From the NCBI GenBank assembly GCA_041538025.1, contig JBGOEV010000002.1:1-64000 (forward strand): a stretch of 64,000 nucleotides of DNA, read 5' to 3'. Of this stretch, positions 42,948 to 50,836 are shown in pieces (within the stretch, counting starts at the first letter, position 1; every line of letters begins with the position of its first letter). The notes below the pieces were generated by a model. It did not search any database, was not told where the DNA came from, and saw nothing but the letters and a program-made list of their open reading frames with translations. A program made the position numbers and the translations under genes. This stretch comes from Thermosaccharophagus gerlachensis (GTDB taxonomy: Bacteria; Armatimonadota; Fervidibacteria; Fervidibacterales; Thermosaccharophagaceae).

Positions 42948-42994
42948 GGTTATCACAAAAAAAAGCTGTTTGTAAAATTCACTCGCCGATGCTG

Positions 42995-44125
42995 TTATCT
43001 TACGCTGCGGTAGAGCATAGTTATACCAATGACGAATGAGAATGCGTTTGGGAGCCAACACCCAATCAGGATTGGTATTTTGGCTTGCCTTGCGAGTATC
43101 GTCCCATAATACCATGCGAAGTAGTAAATGAGCACAATGAGGATGCTCAAGCCGAGTGCCAAGCCCAAGCCAGCCTGCCTTGTGCGCAATCCGAGTGGTG
43201 CACCAAGCAATGCCATCAGGAAGCATGCCCACGCAAAAGCAAACCTGTTATGCAGTTCTGTCAGGTAAAGGAGCTGATGAAGCTTGTCTGCTTTATAACG
43301 TTGCATGTGCTTAATCTTTTCTTTCAACTCGCCTATGGTCATCTTATCTGGCTCAAGTTGCATTGCCTCAACTCTTACATCTTCAAGGGTTTTTTGCAGA
43401 GGTGGTTCTGGCAAGCCATGCCAATCTTGGGAGTGCATCTCTTTGAACCTGTTGGCTATCGCTATTTTCCCTGGGTAAAGAACATGCCAGAATCCATCCA
43501 TGAACACCCATCCATTCCCTTCCCACTTCGCTTGCTTTGCTGAGAGAATGCCTATCGGCTGACCGCTATCGTAAAAGATGATTTGGACTCCAAGCATGAC
43601 ACCTTTTGATGGCTCAAACCTCTCAACGATTGTGAGCTGCCTGAGCTTTCCATATGGTGGTTGGCGAAGGACAATGGTTGATGCAGGAGCTGGTTTTCTC
43701 AAGATGCGCCTTATCACTCTTTCCGCAGCCCTATCGCTTTGTGGCATTAAATAGTTGCGCAGGACGAAAGCCAAAAGCGACGCCATGATGCCAATGAACA
43801 ACAATGCAGCGCATATGCGTGCGAAGCTTACGCCACTGCTGAAAAGGGCGAGTATCTCGTTATCGTGGCTAAGCTGTCCAATGACTATGACAGATGCGAG
43901 CAACATAGCCATTGGAAGGCTCATAGTCACAATGTTTGGCAGGCGCAAGACGAAGAATTGGAGTGCATCTTCAACTGGTGCTCCCTGTTCCATGATCAGT
44001 TCAAGTGAGCGGCGTAGCAATTCACCAGCTATGAGGAAAGCAGAGAAGATGCCCACGCCAACGAGGAAAGAGAATGTGCCTAACCGCAGGATATATCTAT
44101 CCCATGTGGTCAATTTGCTGAGCAC
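42995..44125 (-). CDS. LptF/LptG-family lipopolysaccharide export permease
   Basis: A 376-residue YjgP/YjgQ permease with membrane segments near the N-terminus (FSFLVGVGIFSAFLIAG, LPMAMLLASVIVIGQ, IMASLLAFVLRNYLMP) and three more at the C-terminus, and a periplasmic beta-jellyroll domain between. With LptB as ATPase it extracts lipopolysaccharide from the inner membrane and hands it to LptC and LptA. Only one such permease is in the window; the partner may lie elsewhere or the complex may be a homodimer. Follows lptB by nine bases. Confidence 0.88.
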   Translation of the reverse strand: MLSKLTTWDRYILRLGTFSFLVGVGIFSAFLIAGELLRRSLELIMEQGAPVEDALQFFVLRLPNIVTMSLPMAMLLASVIVIGQLSHDNEILALFSSGVSFARICAALLFIGIMASLLAFVLRNYLMPQSDRAAERVIRRILRKPAPASTIVLRQPPYGKLRQLTIVERFEPSKGVMLGVQIIFYDSGQPIGILSAKQAKWEGNGWVFMDGFWHVLYPGKIAIANRFKEMHSQDWHGLPEPPLQKTLEDVRVEAMQLEPDKMTIGELKEKIKHMQRYKADKLHQLLYLTELHNRFAFAWACFLMALLGAPLGLRTRQAGLGLALGLSILIVLIYYFAWYYGTILARQAKIPILIGCWLPNAFSFVIGITMLYRSVR

Positions 44126-44134
44126 CTCGCGCCT

Positions 44135-44914
44135 TCACATCTTGAAGCTCTCACCCAAGTAGAATTGCCTTGCTATCGGGTCTTCATAGAGTTGCTTTGC
44201 GCTCCCCGATGTCAGTATTTTGCCCTTGTGGATTATGTAGCCCCTATCAATGATGCGAAGCGTTTGATAGACATTGTGGTCTGTTACAAGTATGCCAATG
44301 CCTTTCTCGCGCAGCTTTAAGATTATCCCCTGCAGTTCCTCAACGGCTATCGGGTCAACGCCAGTGAACGGTTCATCAAGGAGAAGGAATGATGGCGAGA
44401 GCGCCAATGCCCTTGCAACTTCAACTCTTCTCTGTTCGCCACCTGAGAGGTCTTGCCCATTTTGATGGCGCAGTTCTTTCAAGTTGAACTCCTCAAGCAG
44501 TTGCTCAACTATTTCCTTCCTCTCACGCCTACTATAGCCACGAAGCTCAAGGACCGCATGAAGGTTTTGCTCAACAGTCAACCTGCGAAATATTGAAGGC
44601 TCCTGTGGCAGGTAGCCTATGCCGAGGCGTGCCCGCATATACATTGGCATGTTGGTTATGTCACGCCCGTTTAGAAAGACCTTGCCACCGTTTGGTTTGA
44701 TGAAACCAACAAGCATGTAGAATGTTGTTGTCTTGCCAGCACCGTTTGGTCCGAGCAATCCAACTATCTCGCCAAGCGCAACACGAATATCAACGCCATC
44801 AACAACTGTGCGTTTGCCATAGCGCTTAACCAACCCATGCCCTTCAAGCCATTTCTTGTCAGTGCCATCGTGATTTGATTTCGTAAGATGATTATGCGCT
44901 GAAAAGATCAGCAT
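44135..44914 (-). CDS. lptB: Lipopolysaccharide export ABC transporter ATPase LptB
   Basis: A 259-residue ABC ATPase. Walker A GLLGPNGAGKTTTFYML, Q-loop GYLPQEPSIFRRLTVEQN, signature LSGGEQRRVEVARAL and Walker B FLLLDEPFTGVDP are all LptB-like, as is the C-terminal PIARQFYLGESF. It powers LPS extraction by the permease encoded next. The chain has about 20 extra residues at the N-terminus; ATG 44914 is the only fitting start and follows GGTGAAAG. Confidence 0.95.
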   Translation of the reverse strand: MLIFSAHNHLTKSNHDGTDKKWLEGHGLVKRYGKRTVVDGVDIRVALGEIVGLLGPNGAGKTTTFYMLVGFIKPNGGKVFLNGRDITNMPMYMRARLGIGYLPQEPSIFRRLTVEQNLHAVLELRGYSRRERKEIVEQLLEEFNLKELRHQNGQDLSGGEQRRVEVARALALSPSFLLLDEPFTGVDPIAVEELQGIILKLREKGIGILVTDHNVYQTLRIIDRGYIIHKGKILTSGSAKQLYEDPIARQFYLGESFKM

Positions 44915-44968
44915 AGACTTTCACCAGCCAATTAGAATACCTGTCACTCAATCTCACTGTTTCAACCG

Positions 44969-45595
44969 TTACTTTTTCTCAGTTCCCTCCTTTGTAGCAG
45001 GCTTGCGCTCAACTTGCACATTGACTTCGGGAAGGACATCTTCCTCACCCGGCTCAAACAATAGCTCACCAGTCTCAAGCCACATCACTATTTTCCCGGC
45101 TTTCCCAAGTGCCTGTGATATTTCTGGCGATACGCCACGCACCGTTATTTGTGGTGAGCCAGTCATGATGAGCAATGACTCCTTTGGGTCAATTTGCAAT
45201 CTTTTACAAGAGCCAGTGACATGAGCCTTCTGTCCATCTTCGGTCTCCAAATCCATTTCAAGTTTCACATTGCCGACTGCTTCAGCGTCAATTATTGCCC
45301 CAATTGTGTCCTTCACCTTTGTGTTCTTTCTCGCGAGCCTTGCGGTTATCATCTCGCTCCATATCTTGCCCTGAGACCATTCAAGGACTGCCTGTCCCTT
45401 TGCTATGACTTCAATCGGCTCTTTGCGGAGCATCAGCTTGATTGACGAAGCTTGTTTCGCTTGACAGTAAATTTTGATTAGCTCAAGCTTAGTTCCTTTG
45501 CCACCTTGTAGCTCAACAGCTCCCATTGTCAGGGCAACAAGTAAACATGACATCACAAAACCTGTAGCATGAAGTTTACGATGGATATGTCTCAT
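44969..45595 (-). CDS. LptA/OstA-like periplasmic protein
   Basis: A 208-residue protein with a signal peptide (GFVMSCLLVALTMGAVE). The body is a series of short beta-strands of the OstA/LptA type: IKLMLRKEPIEVIAKGQAVLEW, then VKDTIGAIIDAEAVGNVKLEM in pieces, and LLIMTGSPQITVRG. Such strands stack into the jellyroll bridge that carries LPS through the periplasm. Recognition rests on pattern and on its place between lptC-like and lptB genes. AGGTGAAGCGAG precedes the ATG. Confidence 0.75.
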   Translation of the reverse strand: MRHIHRKLHATGFVMSCLLVALTMGAVELQGGKGTKLELIKIYCQAKQASSIKLMLRKEPIEVIAKGQAVLEWSQGKIWSEMITARLARKNTKVKDTIGAIIDAEAVGNVKLEMDLETEDGQKAHVTGSCKRLQIDPKESLLIMTGSPQITVRGVSPEISQALGKAGKIVMWLETGELLFEPGEEDVLPEVNVQVERKPATKEGTEKK

Positions 45596-45611
45596 CTCGC
45601 TTCACCTATCC

Positions 45612-46241
45612 TCATCGTGCAATCAACCTGCATATACTCAGTTGCAGGTATGGTTTGTTTGCAAGCTCAATCTCACCGAGCACTATATCCGCAATTGCCG
45701 TCTCACCACCGCCGCTTAACCCCTCAGATGCTGAAACGAAGACATTGCCAGTTGCGATCACTTTGCCCTTTTCCCACCACCACTTTACCTTTTCCGATTT
45801 GAGTGTTACAGCATGTGCAAGTGACTTTAAGGTCACATCACCAACGAACTCAAGCATCCGTTGCTGAGGGAAAAGCAATGCTTGTCCGCTCTCAAGTGTC
45901 GCGTCAATCCCGCGTTTGCCCAAGACACTGCACTTTGGTTTTATGAGCATGACAATGCCATTGCGATGCAGGAGCTCTTCAAATCCGATTTCAAACTTCC
46001 TTCCAGTGGGTATCTCCACACCTGTGATTTTATCGCCAGATAGCCTCAGCTCCCCAATCTGCGAGAGGAGCTGTTCCCACGAGATTGATGGTATGCTTTT
46101 CACTTCGCTCGTTGTGCCATGTTCCTTCTCTTCCTGACCAAACCGTTTTGCGAACAGCCCAACAACTATGACAGAGATAAGCAACGCCAAACCAAAAAAC
46201 GATGCTACAAAACTTATGTAGTGCCTCACGAGAAACTTCAC
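45612..46241 (-). CDS. LptC-like membrane-anchored protein
   Basis: A 209-residue protein with one N-terminal membrane segment (FVASFFGLALLISVIVVGLF) followed by periplasmic beta-strands (LSGDKITGVEIPTGRKFEI, MLEFVGDVTLKS, GKVIATGNVFVSASEG) of the LptC/OstA kind. LptC docks on the LptB-permease complex and passes LPS to LptA. The sequence family is poorly conserved, so position in the cluster is an important part of the argument. The GTG start overlaps the stop of the glycosyltransferase gene by four bases (GTGA). Confidence 0.72.
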   Translation of the reverse strand: MKFLVRHYISFVASFFGLALLISVIVVGLFAKRFGQEEKEHGTTSEVKSIPSISWEQLLSQIGELRLSGDKITGVEIPTGRKFEIGFEELLHRNGIVMLIKPKCSVLGKRGIDATLESGQALLFPQQRMLEFVGDVTLKSLAHAVTLKSEKVKWWWEKGKVIATGNVFVSASEGLSGGGETAIADIVLGEIELANKPYLQLSICRLIAR

Positions 46242-47011
46242 CTCAAACTCTGACTATCTCTAAAGCGACACGAGAGCATAATGTAGAGTGCCTTTATCCC
46301 ATCCCAAGGGCGTAGCTTCTTACCTTCAAGGATACCCCTCGGGTTATATGAGATCGGCAGTTCAACTATTTCAACGCCAAGAAGCCTGAGTTGAGCTGGT
46401 ATCTCAAAGTCAAGTTCAAAGCCTTTGGAGCGAAGCCTCAGGCGCTTAGCTACATCGCTCCTCATCAGCTTATAGCATGTTGCGACATCCGTAATCTTAG
46501 CTCCATACAGGAGGCAGAAAAACAATGTTAGCAACCTTCTCCCCACCTCATAAATGTTCAGCCACCTGTAACTGCCCTCCAACCTGCGCCCAAGGATTCG
46601 TGATCCAAAGACAGCAACCGATTTTGTTCTCTCGGCATGCTCAAGCAAGCGAATTATATCCCTCGGGTCGTATTCCAAATCAGCATCTTGAACAATCACA
46701 TACTCACCCATTGCTTTCTTTATCCCAAGCTTAACTGACGTTCCCTTGAGCATGTTCATCGGTTGAAAGACAACCTCAAGGCGAACTGTCAGGTTATCTG
46801 GACGCCAACCCTCAACATACTTTTCGAGCAGTTCCCTTGTCCCATCGGTTGAGCAATTGTCTATGACGATAATCTCTTTGAGCACCGGCAGGCGCATCAG
46901 TTCTTCAAGGACGCTTAAGACCGTTTTGCGTTCATTGTAAACTGGGACAACGATTGTTAGCTTTGGAGAGCACTGTTTATGTTCACTGAAGCGTTCGTGC
47001 GTTATACCCAT
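46238..47011 (-). CDS. Family 2 glycosyltransferase (dolichol-phosphate mannosyltransferase-like)
   Basis: About 257 residues of GT-A fold: LTIVVPVYNERKTVLSVLEEL, IIVIDNCSTDGTRELL, and the metal-binding VQDADLEYDPRDI. The fold and the motif GVEIVELPISYNPR match glycosyltransferases that charge polyprenyl phosphate with a sugar, used to decorate surface glycans. There is no C-terminal membrane domain. A longer ORF starts at 47053; ATG 47011 follows GAGGGGCACGG and reduces the overlap with the preceding gene to 10 bases. Confidence 0.88.
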   Translation of the reverse strand: MGITHERFSEHKQCSPKLTIVVPVYNERKTVLSVLEELMRLPVLKEIIVIDNCSTDGTRELLEKYVEGWRPDNLTVRLEVVFQPMNMLKGTSVKLGIKKAMGEYVIVQDADLEYDPRDIIRLLEHAERTKSVAVFGSRILGRRLEGSYRWLNIYEVGRRLLTLFFCLLYGAKITDVATCYKLMRSDVAKRLRLRSKGFELDFEIPAQLRLLGVEIVELPISYNPRGILEGKKLRPWDGIKALYIMLSCRFRDSQSLR

Positions 47012-48015
47012 GTTTCCGTGCCCCTCTGAATGCCGAAGAAGGAACGATACCAATCAATTGTCTTGAGCAAGCCGTTCCTCAAGTCGTGTTTTGGACACCA
47101 CCCTAAGATCCTCTTCGCCTTCTCAACTGAGACATACTGGCATCGTATTTCCTTTATTGGTTTTCCAACGCCTTCAATTATTGGTTCAAGTTCGCTTACC
47201 CCGCATAGCTCAAGTATCAACTTTGTAAGCTCAAGGACGCTTATTGGGTTTCCAAGACCTATGTTGAATGCTTCGCCACATAGCCTTTCTGTGCAAGTCG
47301 TTTGAGCCAAGGAGATGTAGGCGCTCACAACATCCTCAATGTAGATGTAATCTCGCACTGGAGTTCCATCGCTTCTTATGACAGGACGCTGCCCATGCAA
47401 TGCAGCCTTCACCGTCCCAGGGATGATGCGCGAGAAATTGAGGTCACCACCACCGTAAACATTTGAGCACCTTATGATTGAGATGGGCATCTCATATGTC
47501 ATAGCGAAGCACTGGGAAATGAGGTCAGCACATGCCTTTGAAGTTTCATATGGGAATGTCGGGCGTAATGGCATGTCCTCTGTGTATGGTAGTGTTTCCT
47601 GCTCACCATAAGCTTTATCGCTTGAAGCAACGACTATGCCATCAACGCATCTTGCCTTCCTACATGCTTCAAGGAGTGTCCAAGTGCCACGCACATTTAC
47701 ATCAAATGCCACTAATGGTGTAGTCTTGGCAGCGCCAACGAGTGATTGAGCAGCCAAGTGGAAGCAGATGCTTACATCGTAGGATGTGATGATTCGCTCA
47801 AGCAGATCACCGTCACGAACATCTCCGATGACAAGCATCGTGCGCTCATCAAGGCGCCACCTCTTGAAAAGTGAAAACGGATTGATCTCTCTAACGAGGG
47901 CTATAACAAGCGTTTCAAGTTCCACAAGCTTCTTTACAAGCCAAGAGCCTATGAAGCCAGAGGCACCAGTTACAAGCACACACCTTCCATGCCAGAAGCT
48001 TTTATAGCTTTCCAT
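47002..48015 (-). CDS. rfbG: NAD-dependent sugar-nucleotide 4,6-dehydratase, likely CDP-glucose 4,6-dehydratase
   Basis: About 337 residues of the extended SDR family: VTGASGFIGSWLVKKL, CFHLAAQSLVGAAKTTP, the SSDKAYGEQ segment in place of the usual Thr-Asp-Glu, the YETSKACAD catalytic Tyr-x3-Lys, and VRDYIYIEDVVSAY. SDK in that position and the adjacent glucose-1-phosphate cytidylyltransferase (14 bases away) point to CDP-glucose as substrate, giving CDP-4-keto-6-deoxyglucose for dideoxy or deoxy sugars. The ORF is open up to 48120, but that overlaps rfbF; ATG 48015 or GTG 48024 is the likely start. Confidence 0.82.
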   Translation of the reverse strand: MESYKSFWHGRCVLVTGASGFIGSWLVKKLVELETLVIALVREINPFSLFKRWRLDERTMLVIGDVRDGDLLERIITSYDVSICFHLAAQSLVGAAKTTPLVAFDVNVRGTWTLLEACRKARCVDGIVVASSDKAYGEQETLPYTEDMPLRPTFPYETSKACADLISQCFAMTYEMPISIIRCSNVYGGGDLNFSRIIPGTVKAALHGQRPVIRSDGTPVRDYIYIEDVVSAYISLAQTTCTERLCGEAFNIGLGNPISVLELTKLILELCGVSELEPIIEGVGKPIKEIRCQYVSVEKAKRILGWCPKHDLRNGLLKTIDWYRSFFGIQRGTETWV

Positions 48016-48029
48016 CTCGTTCACTTTTC

Positions 48030-48839
48030 TCAGTCCTCCCAAACCTTCCAAGGTGCATTCCCATCTTCCCAGAGTTGATTCAAAATGAGCGTGTCCTTGT
48101 ATGTGTCCATGCAAGCCCAAAAGCCTTCGTGTTTGTATGCCATCAGTTCACCAATCTCAGCGAGCTTTACAAGCGTCTCTCTTTCAAGGTCGTCGTTCTC
48201 GCCCAAGTATTCAAAGACCTCCCTTTTGAAAACAAAGAAGCCAGCGTTTATCCATAGATCAAGCCTTGGTTTTTCCCTAAACTCAATCACCTTCCCATCT
48301 TCGGTGAGTGTTAGTATCCCAAACGGTGATATTGGGCGGACAGTCGTAACTGTGGCTATGCGCCCATGCGAAATATGGAAATGCAAAAGTTCATGCAAGT
48401 TGATATCAGAAAGCCCGTCAGCATACGTTGCGAAGAAGTGCTCTGTGTCAACATACTTCTCAATCCTCTTTATGCGTCCACCAGTGTTCGTTTCTTCACC
48501 AGTGTGTGCAAGTGTTATATCCCACGCTTCGCTTTGACTTAACCATTCAAGCTTTGCTTGAGGTGGACGGAGCATAAGCCTAACATCGCTAACCTGCCAT
48601 AGGTAACCCTCGGCGAAGAATTCCTTTATCTTGTGTCCAAGGTGCCCAAGACAAAGGATGAAGCGGTTGAACCCATGGTGCGCAAATATCTTCATAACAT
48701 GCCAAAGTATTGGGCGACCACCTATCTCAATCAAAGCCTTCGGGATGGACGAGGTTCTCTCTTGAAGGCGCATCCCCTTGCCACCGCATAGTATCACAAC
48801 AGGCATTCGCGAATAATCCATAGCTGTTTTGTTGCCCAT
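48030..48839 (-). CDS. rfbF: Glucose-1-phosphate cytidylyltransferase-like nucleotidyltransferase
   Basis: About 269 residues. VILCGGKGMRLQERT and PKALIEIGGRPILWHVM form the nucleotide and sugar binding site; DGLSDINLHELLHFH and FWACMDTYKDTLILNQLW (in pieces) match RfbF, which makes CDP-glucose from CTP and glucose-1-phosphate. The next gene is a dehydratase of the RfbG kind, so the pair would open a CDP-deoxysugar route, probably for LPS. ATG 48839 follows CAGGGATAAAC; the ORF is open to 48884. Confidence 0.88.
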   Translation of the reverse strand: MGNKTAMDYSRMPVVILCGGKGMRLQERTSSIPKALIEIGGRPILWHVMKIFAHHGFNRFILCLGHLGHKIKEFFAEGYLWQVSDVRLMLRPPQAKLEWLSQSEAWDITLAHTGEETNTGGRIKRIEKYVDTEHFFATYADGLSDINLHELLHFHISHGRIATVTTVRPISPFGILTLTEDGKVIEFREKPRLDLWINAGFFVFKREVFEYLGENDDLERETLVKLAEIGELMAYKHEGFWACMDTYKDTLILNQLWEDGNAPWKVWED

Positions 48840-48949
48840 GTTTATCCCTGCCCTATTGGGTGGATGAAACTTGCATTTTGGCAAGCCCTCATGATACTAT
48901 CATAGCGATAGCCGTTATGTCCCGATAGCTCAGGGAGGAGCGCTTTAGG

Positions 48950-49642
48950 ATGGCAAGACTTAAAAAGCACAATGGCAAGATGAAGACGCTAATGAGAAAG
49001 TTGGACAGGCTACTTTCCGCAAGTTACGGTCAAAAGAGATGGCACAAATATGAAGGAGCAGTTGAGATACTCATTCGCACAGTCCTCTCTCAACAGACGA
49101 ACGATAAAGCATCAGAGGTAGCCTATAGAAGGTTGCTTGAGCGATTTGGGAGCTTTGAAAATGTAATGGTAGCTTCAGATGACGAAATTGAGGCGACAAT
49201 ACGCCCTGCTGGGCTTAGTAGGCAGAAAGCACGATGCATAAAAGCGTGCCTCAGGCGCATCGTGAATGACTTTGGAAAGCTATCGCTTGATCAGCTTGAA
49301 GGTATGGATGTTGAAAGCGCCATGTCATACCTCACATCGCTACCCGGAGTCGGTGTTAAGACTGCAGCATGCGTTCTGTTGTTTGCCTTCGGCAAACCCG
49401 TGTTCCCTGTAGACACGCACATCTTGAGGATAATGAAGCGCCTCGGCATAGTGGGCGAGAAAGATGATGCCACGAAGGCTCAAGCTTACCTCAACGATGT
49501 CATACCGAACAAGCTCAAATATCAACTTCACCTTAACTTGATAGAACATGGACGAAGAGTATGCAGAGCCATAAAGCCACTTTGCCACCTTTGCCTGTTC
49601 AAGCGAGACCGTATTTGCGGGGGATTGAGACAGCTCAGCTAA
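48950..49642 (+). CDS. nth: Endonuclease III (Nth), DNA glycosylase/AP lyase
   Basis: A 230-residue base-excision repair enzyme. The helix-hairpin-helix LPGVGVKTAACVLL carries the catalytic Lys, PVDTHILRI the catalytic Asp, and CRAIKPLCHLC...ICG the 4Fe-4S cluster; the last Cys is spaced seven residues from the third instead of the usual five. It removes oxidised pyrimidines and nicks the strand. GGGAGGAGCGC lies before ATG 48950. It diverges from the rfbF operon and converges with accA. Confidence 0.93.
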   Translation: MARLKKHNGKMKTLMRKLDRLLSASYGQKRWHKYEGAVEILIRTVLSQQTNDKASEVAYRRLLERFGSFENVMVASDDEIEATIRPAGLSRQKARCIKACLRRIVNDFGKLSLDQLEGMDVESAMSYLTSLPGVGVKTAACVLLFAFGKPVFPVDTHILRIMKRLGIVGEKDDATKAQAYLNDVIPNKLKYQLHLNLIEHGRRVCRAIKPLCHLCLFKRDRICGGLRQLS

Positions 49643-49656
49643 CCACACAAAGCGTC

Positions 49657-50637
49657 TCAATCATTGCTCATGCAGCTTACGAACCTCTCACCATCCCAAT
49701 AAACACCCATTGAGCGGAACTTCTTATAGCGGTGATTGCGCAGTTCATCTGGCGACATGTTTGAGAATTCGTTCAAAGCTCTTATGAGCGCTTCCTTGAG
49801 GTTTTGAGCAGCCTCCCTTAAGTTGCGGTGTGCACCACCAAGTGGTTCTTTGACTATCTCATCTATCACGCCCAGTTTAAGTGCTTCTGGCGCTGTAAGC
49901 CAAAGTGCCTCTGCAGCCTCTGGAGCTCTGCTTTCATCGCGCCATATGATTGCAGCACAGCTCTCAGGTTGTATGACTGAATACATCGCATATTCCATCA
50001 TAAGCACCTTGTTGCCAACACCTATAGCTATCGCCCCACCGCTTCCCCCTTCGCCGATTATGACAGCTATTGTGGGCACGCTAAGCATTGACATGACCAT
50101 TTGTGATTCAGCTATTGCCCAGCATATACCGCGAGCTTCAGCTTCATCAAGGCACGCTGCACCAGATGTATCAATGAGCGTAATGACGGGACGATTAAGT
50201 TTATCAGCGAGCTTCATAACCCTTATTGCCTTTCTATAACCCTCTGGATGAGCCATCCCGAAGTTGCGCTCTTGCCTTTCCTTTGCATCCCTCCCTTTCT
50301 GCTGTCCTATGACGGCTACAGGTTGACCATCAAGCCATGCCAAACCAGCTACTATTGCTTTATCGTCTCCGTAACATCTATCGCCGTGGAGCTCAATGAA
50401 GTCGTCAAAGATTTCGTTGATGTAATCAAGTGCGTATGGTCTATCTGGGTGACGTGCAAGGAGAACCCTGTCGTAAGGGCTTAAATTTGAGATGAGCTTA
50501 TGCATCCTACTCTTAAGCTCTTCAACTGCTCTTTCGTCTGGCGGGCTTTGCTCAGACATCAGCCTGTTCAATTCTTCCTCAATTGCATCAAGCTCAACCT
50601 CAAACGGAAGTTTGTATGCGCCTCCCATTGGCATCAC
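49657..50637 (-). CDS. accA: Acetyl-CoA carboxylase carboxyltransferase alpha subunit AccA
   Basis: A 326-residue AccA with the N-terminal coiled helix (ELDAIEEELNRLMSE), ARHPDRPYALDYI, DRCYGDDKAIVAGLAWLDG, EGYRKAIRVMKLADK and GEGGSGGAIAIGVGNKVLM, which forms an oxyanion hole. With AccD it transfers carboxyl from biotin to acetyl-CoA to give malonyl-CoA. AccD is not adjacent. Start could be GTG 50637, ATG 50634 or ATG 50628; none has a clear ribosome site. Confidence 0.95.
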   Translation of the reverse strand: MMPMGGAYKLPFEVELDAIEEELNRLMSEQSPPDERAVEELKSRMHKLISNLSPYDRVLLARHPDRPYALDYINEIFDDFIELHGDRCYGDDKAIVAGLAWLDGQPVAVIGQQKGRDAKERQERNFGMAHPEGYRKAIRVMKLADKLNRPVITLIDTSGAACLDEAEARGICWAIAESQMVMSMLSVPTIAVIIGEGGSGGAIAIGVGNKVLMMEYAMYSVIQPESCAAIIWRDESRAPEAAEALWLTAPEALKLGVIDEIVKEPLGGAHRNLREAAQNLKEALIRALNEFSNMSPDELRNHRYKKFRSMGVYWDGERFVSCMSND

Positions 50638-50725
50638 CGTAGGTTACATGTCTTACTTAAGTTAACCTGATTGAAATTGTGGCGCAAGCCAGCTTCCATG
50701 CAACATGTTGGTGAGTTATTTTATG

Positions 50726-50756
50726 TTTGGAACGCGTTTGTTCCAAAACCAAACAT
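50726..50756. promoter_or_regulatory. Nested inverted repeats (operator-like) between accA and the glycosidase gene
   Basis: TTTGGAAC (50726-50733) pairs with GTTCCAAA (50740-50747) with a six-base centre. ATGTTTGG (50723-50730) also pairs with CCAAACAT (50749-50756). The two stems share TTTGG, so only one can form at a time. The first resembles a LacI-type operator in size and symmetry, which would suit control of the glycosidase at 50837. Confidence 0.5.
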
Positions 50757-50760
50757 GCTA

Positions 50761-50820
50761 CTGCCTTTAGCCAGTAGTTGGTGAGGAGTTTTTTTGAGTG
50801 CCGAGTTCATTCGGCATCAG
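50761..50820. repeat. Dispersed intergenic repeat, copy B
   Basis: Contains TGCCTTTAGCCA (shared with copy C), TTGGTGAGGA (shared with copy A) and the hairpin TGCCGAGTTCATTCGGCA at 50799-50816, whose arms TGCCGA and TCGGCA are perfect complements. It fills the gap just before the glycosidase gene. It lacks the ATTACAAAG part seen in A and C. Confidence 0.65.
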
Positions 50821-50836
50821 GAAGGTGAAGCTTTAG

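Noticed and set aside
48016..48120. N-terminal extension of the sugar-nucleotide dehydratase
   Set aside because: It overlaps the end of rfbF and precedes the conserved start of the SDR fold.
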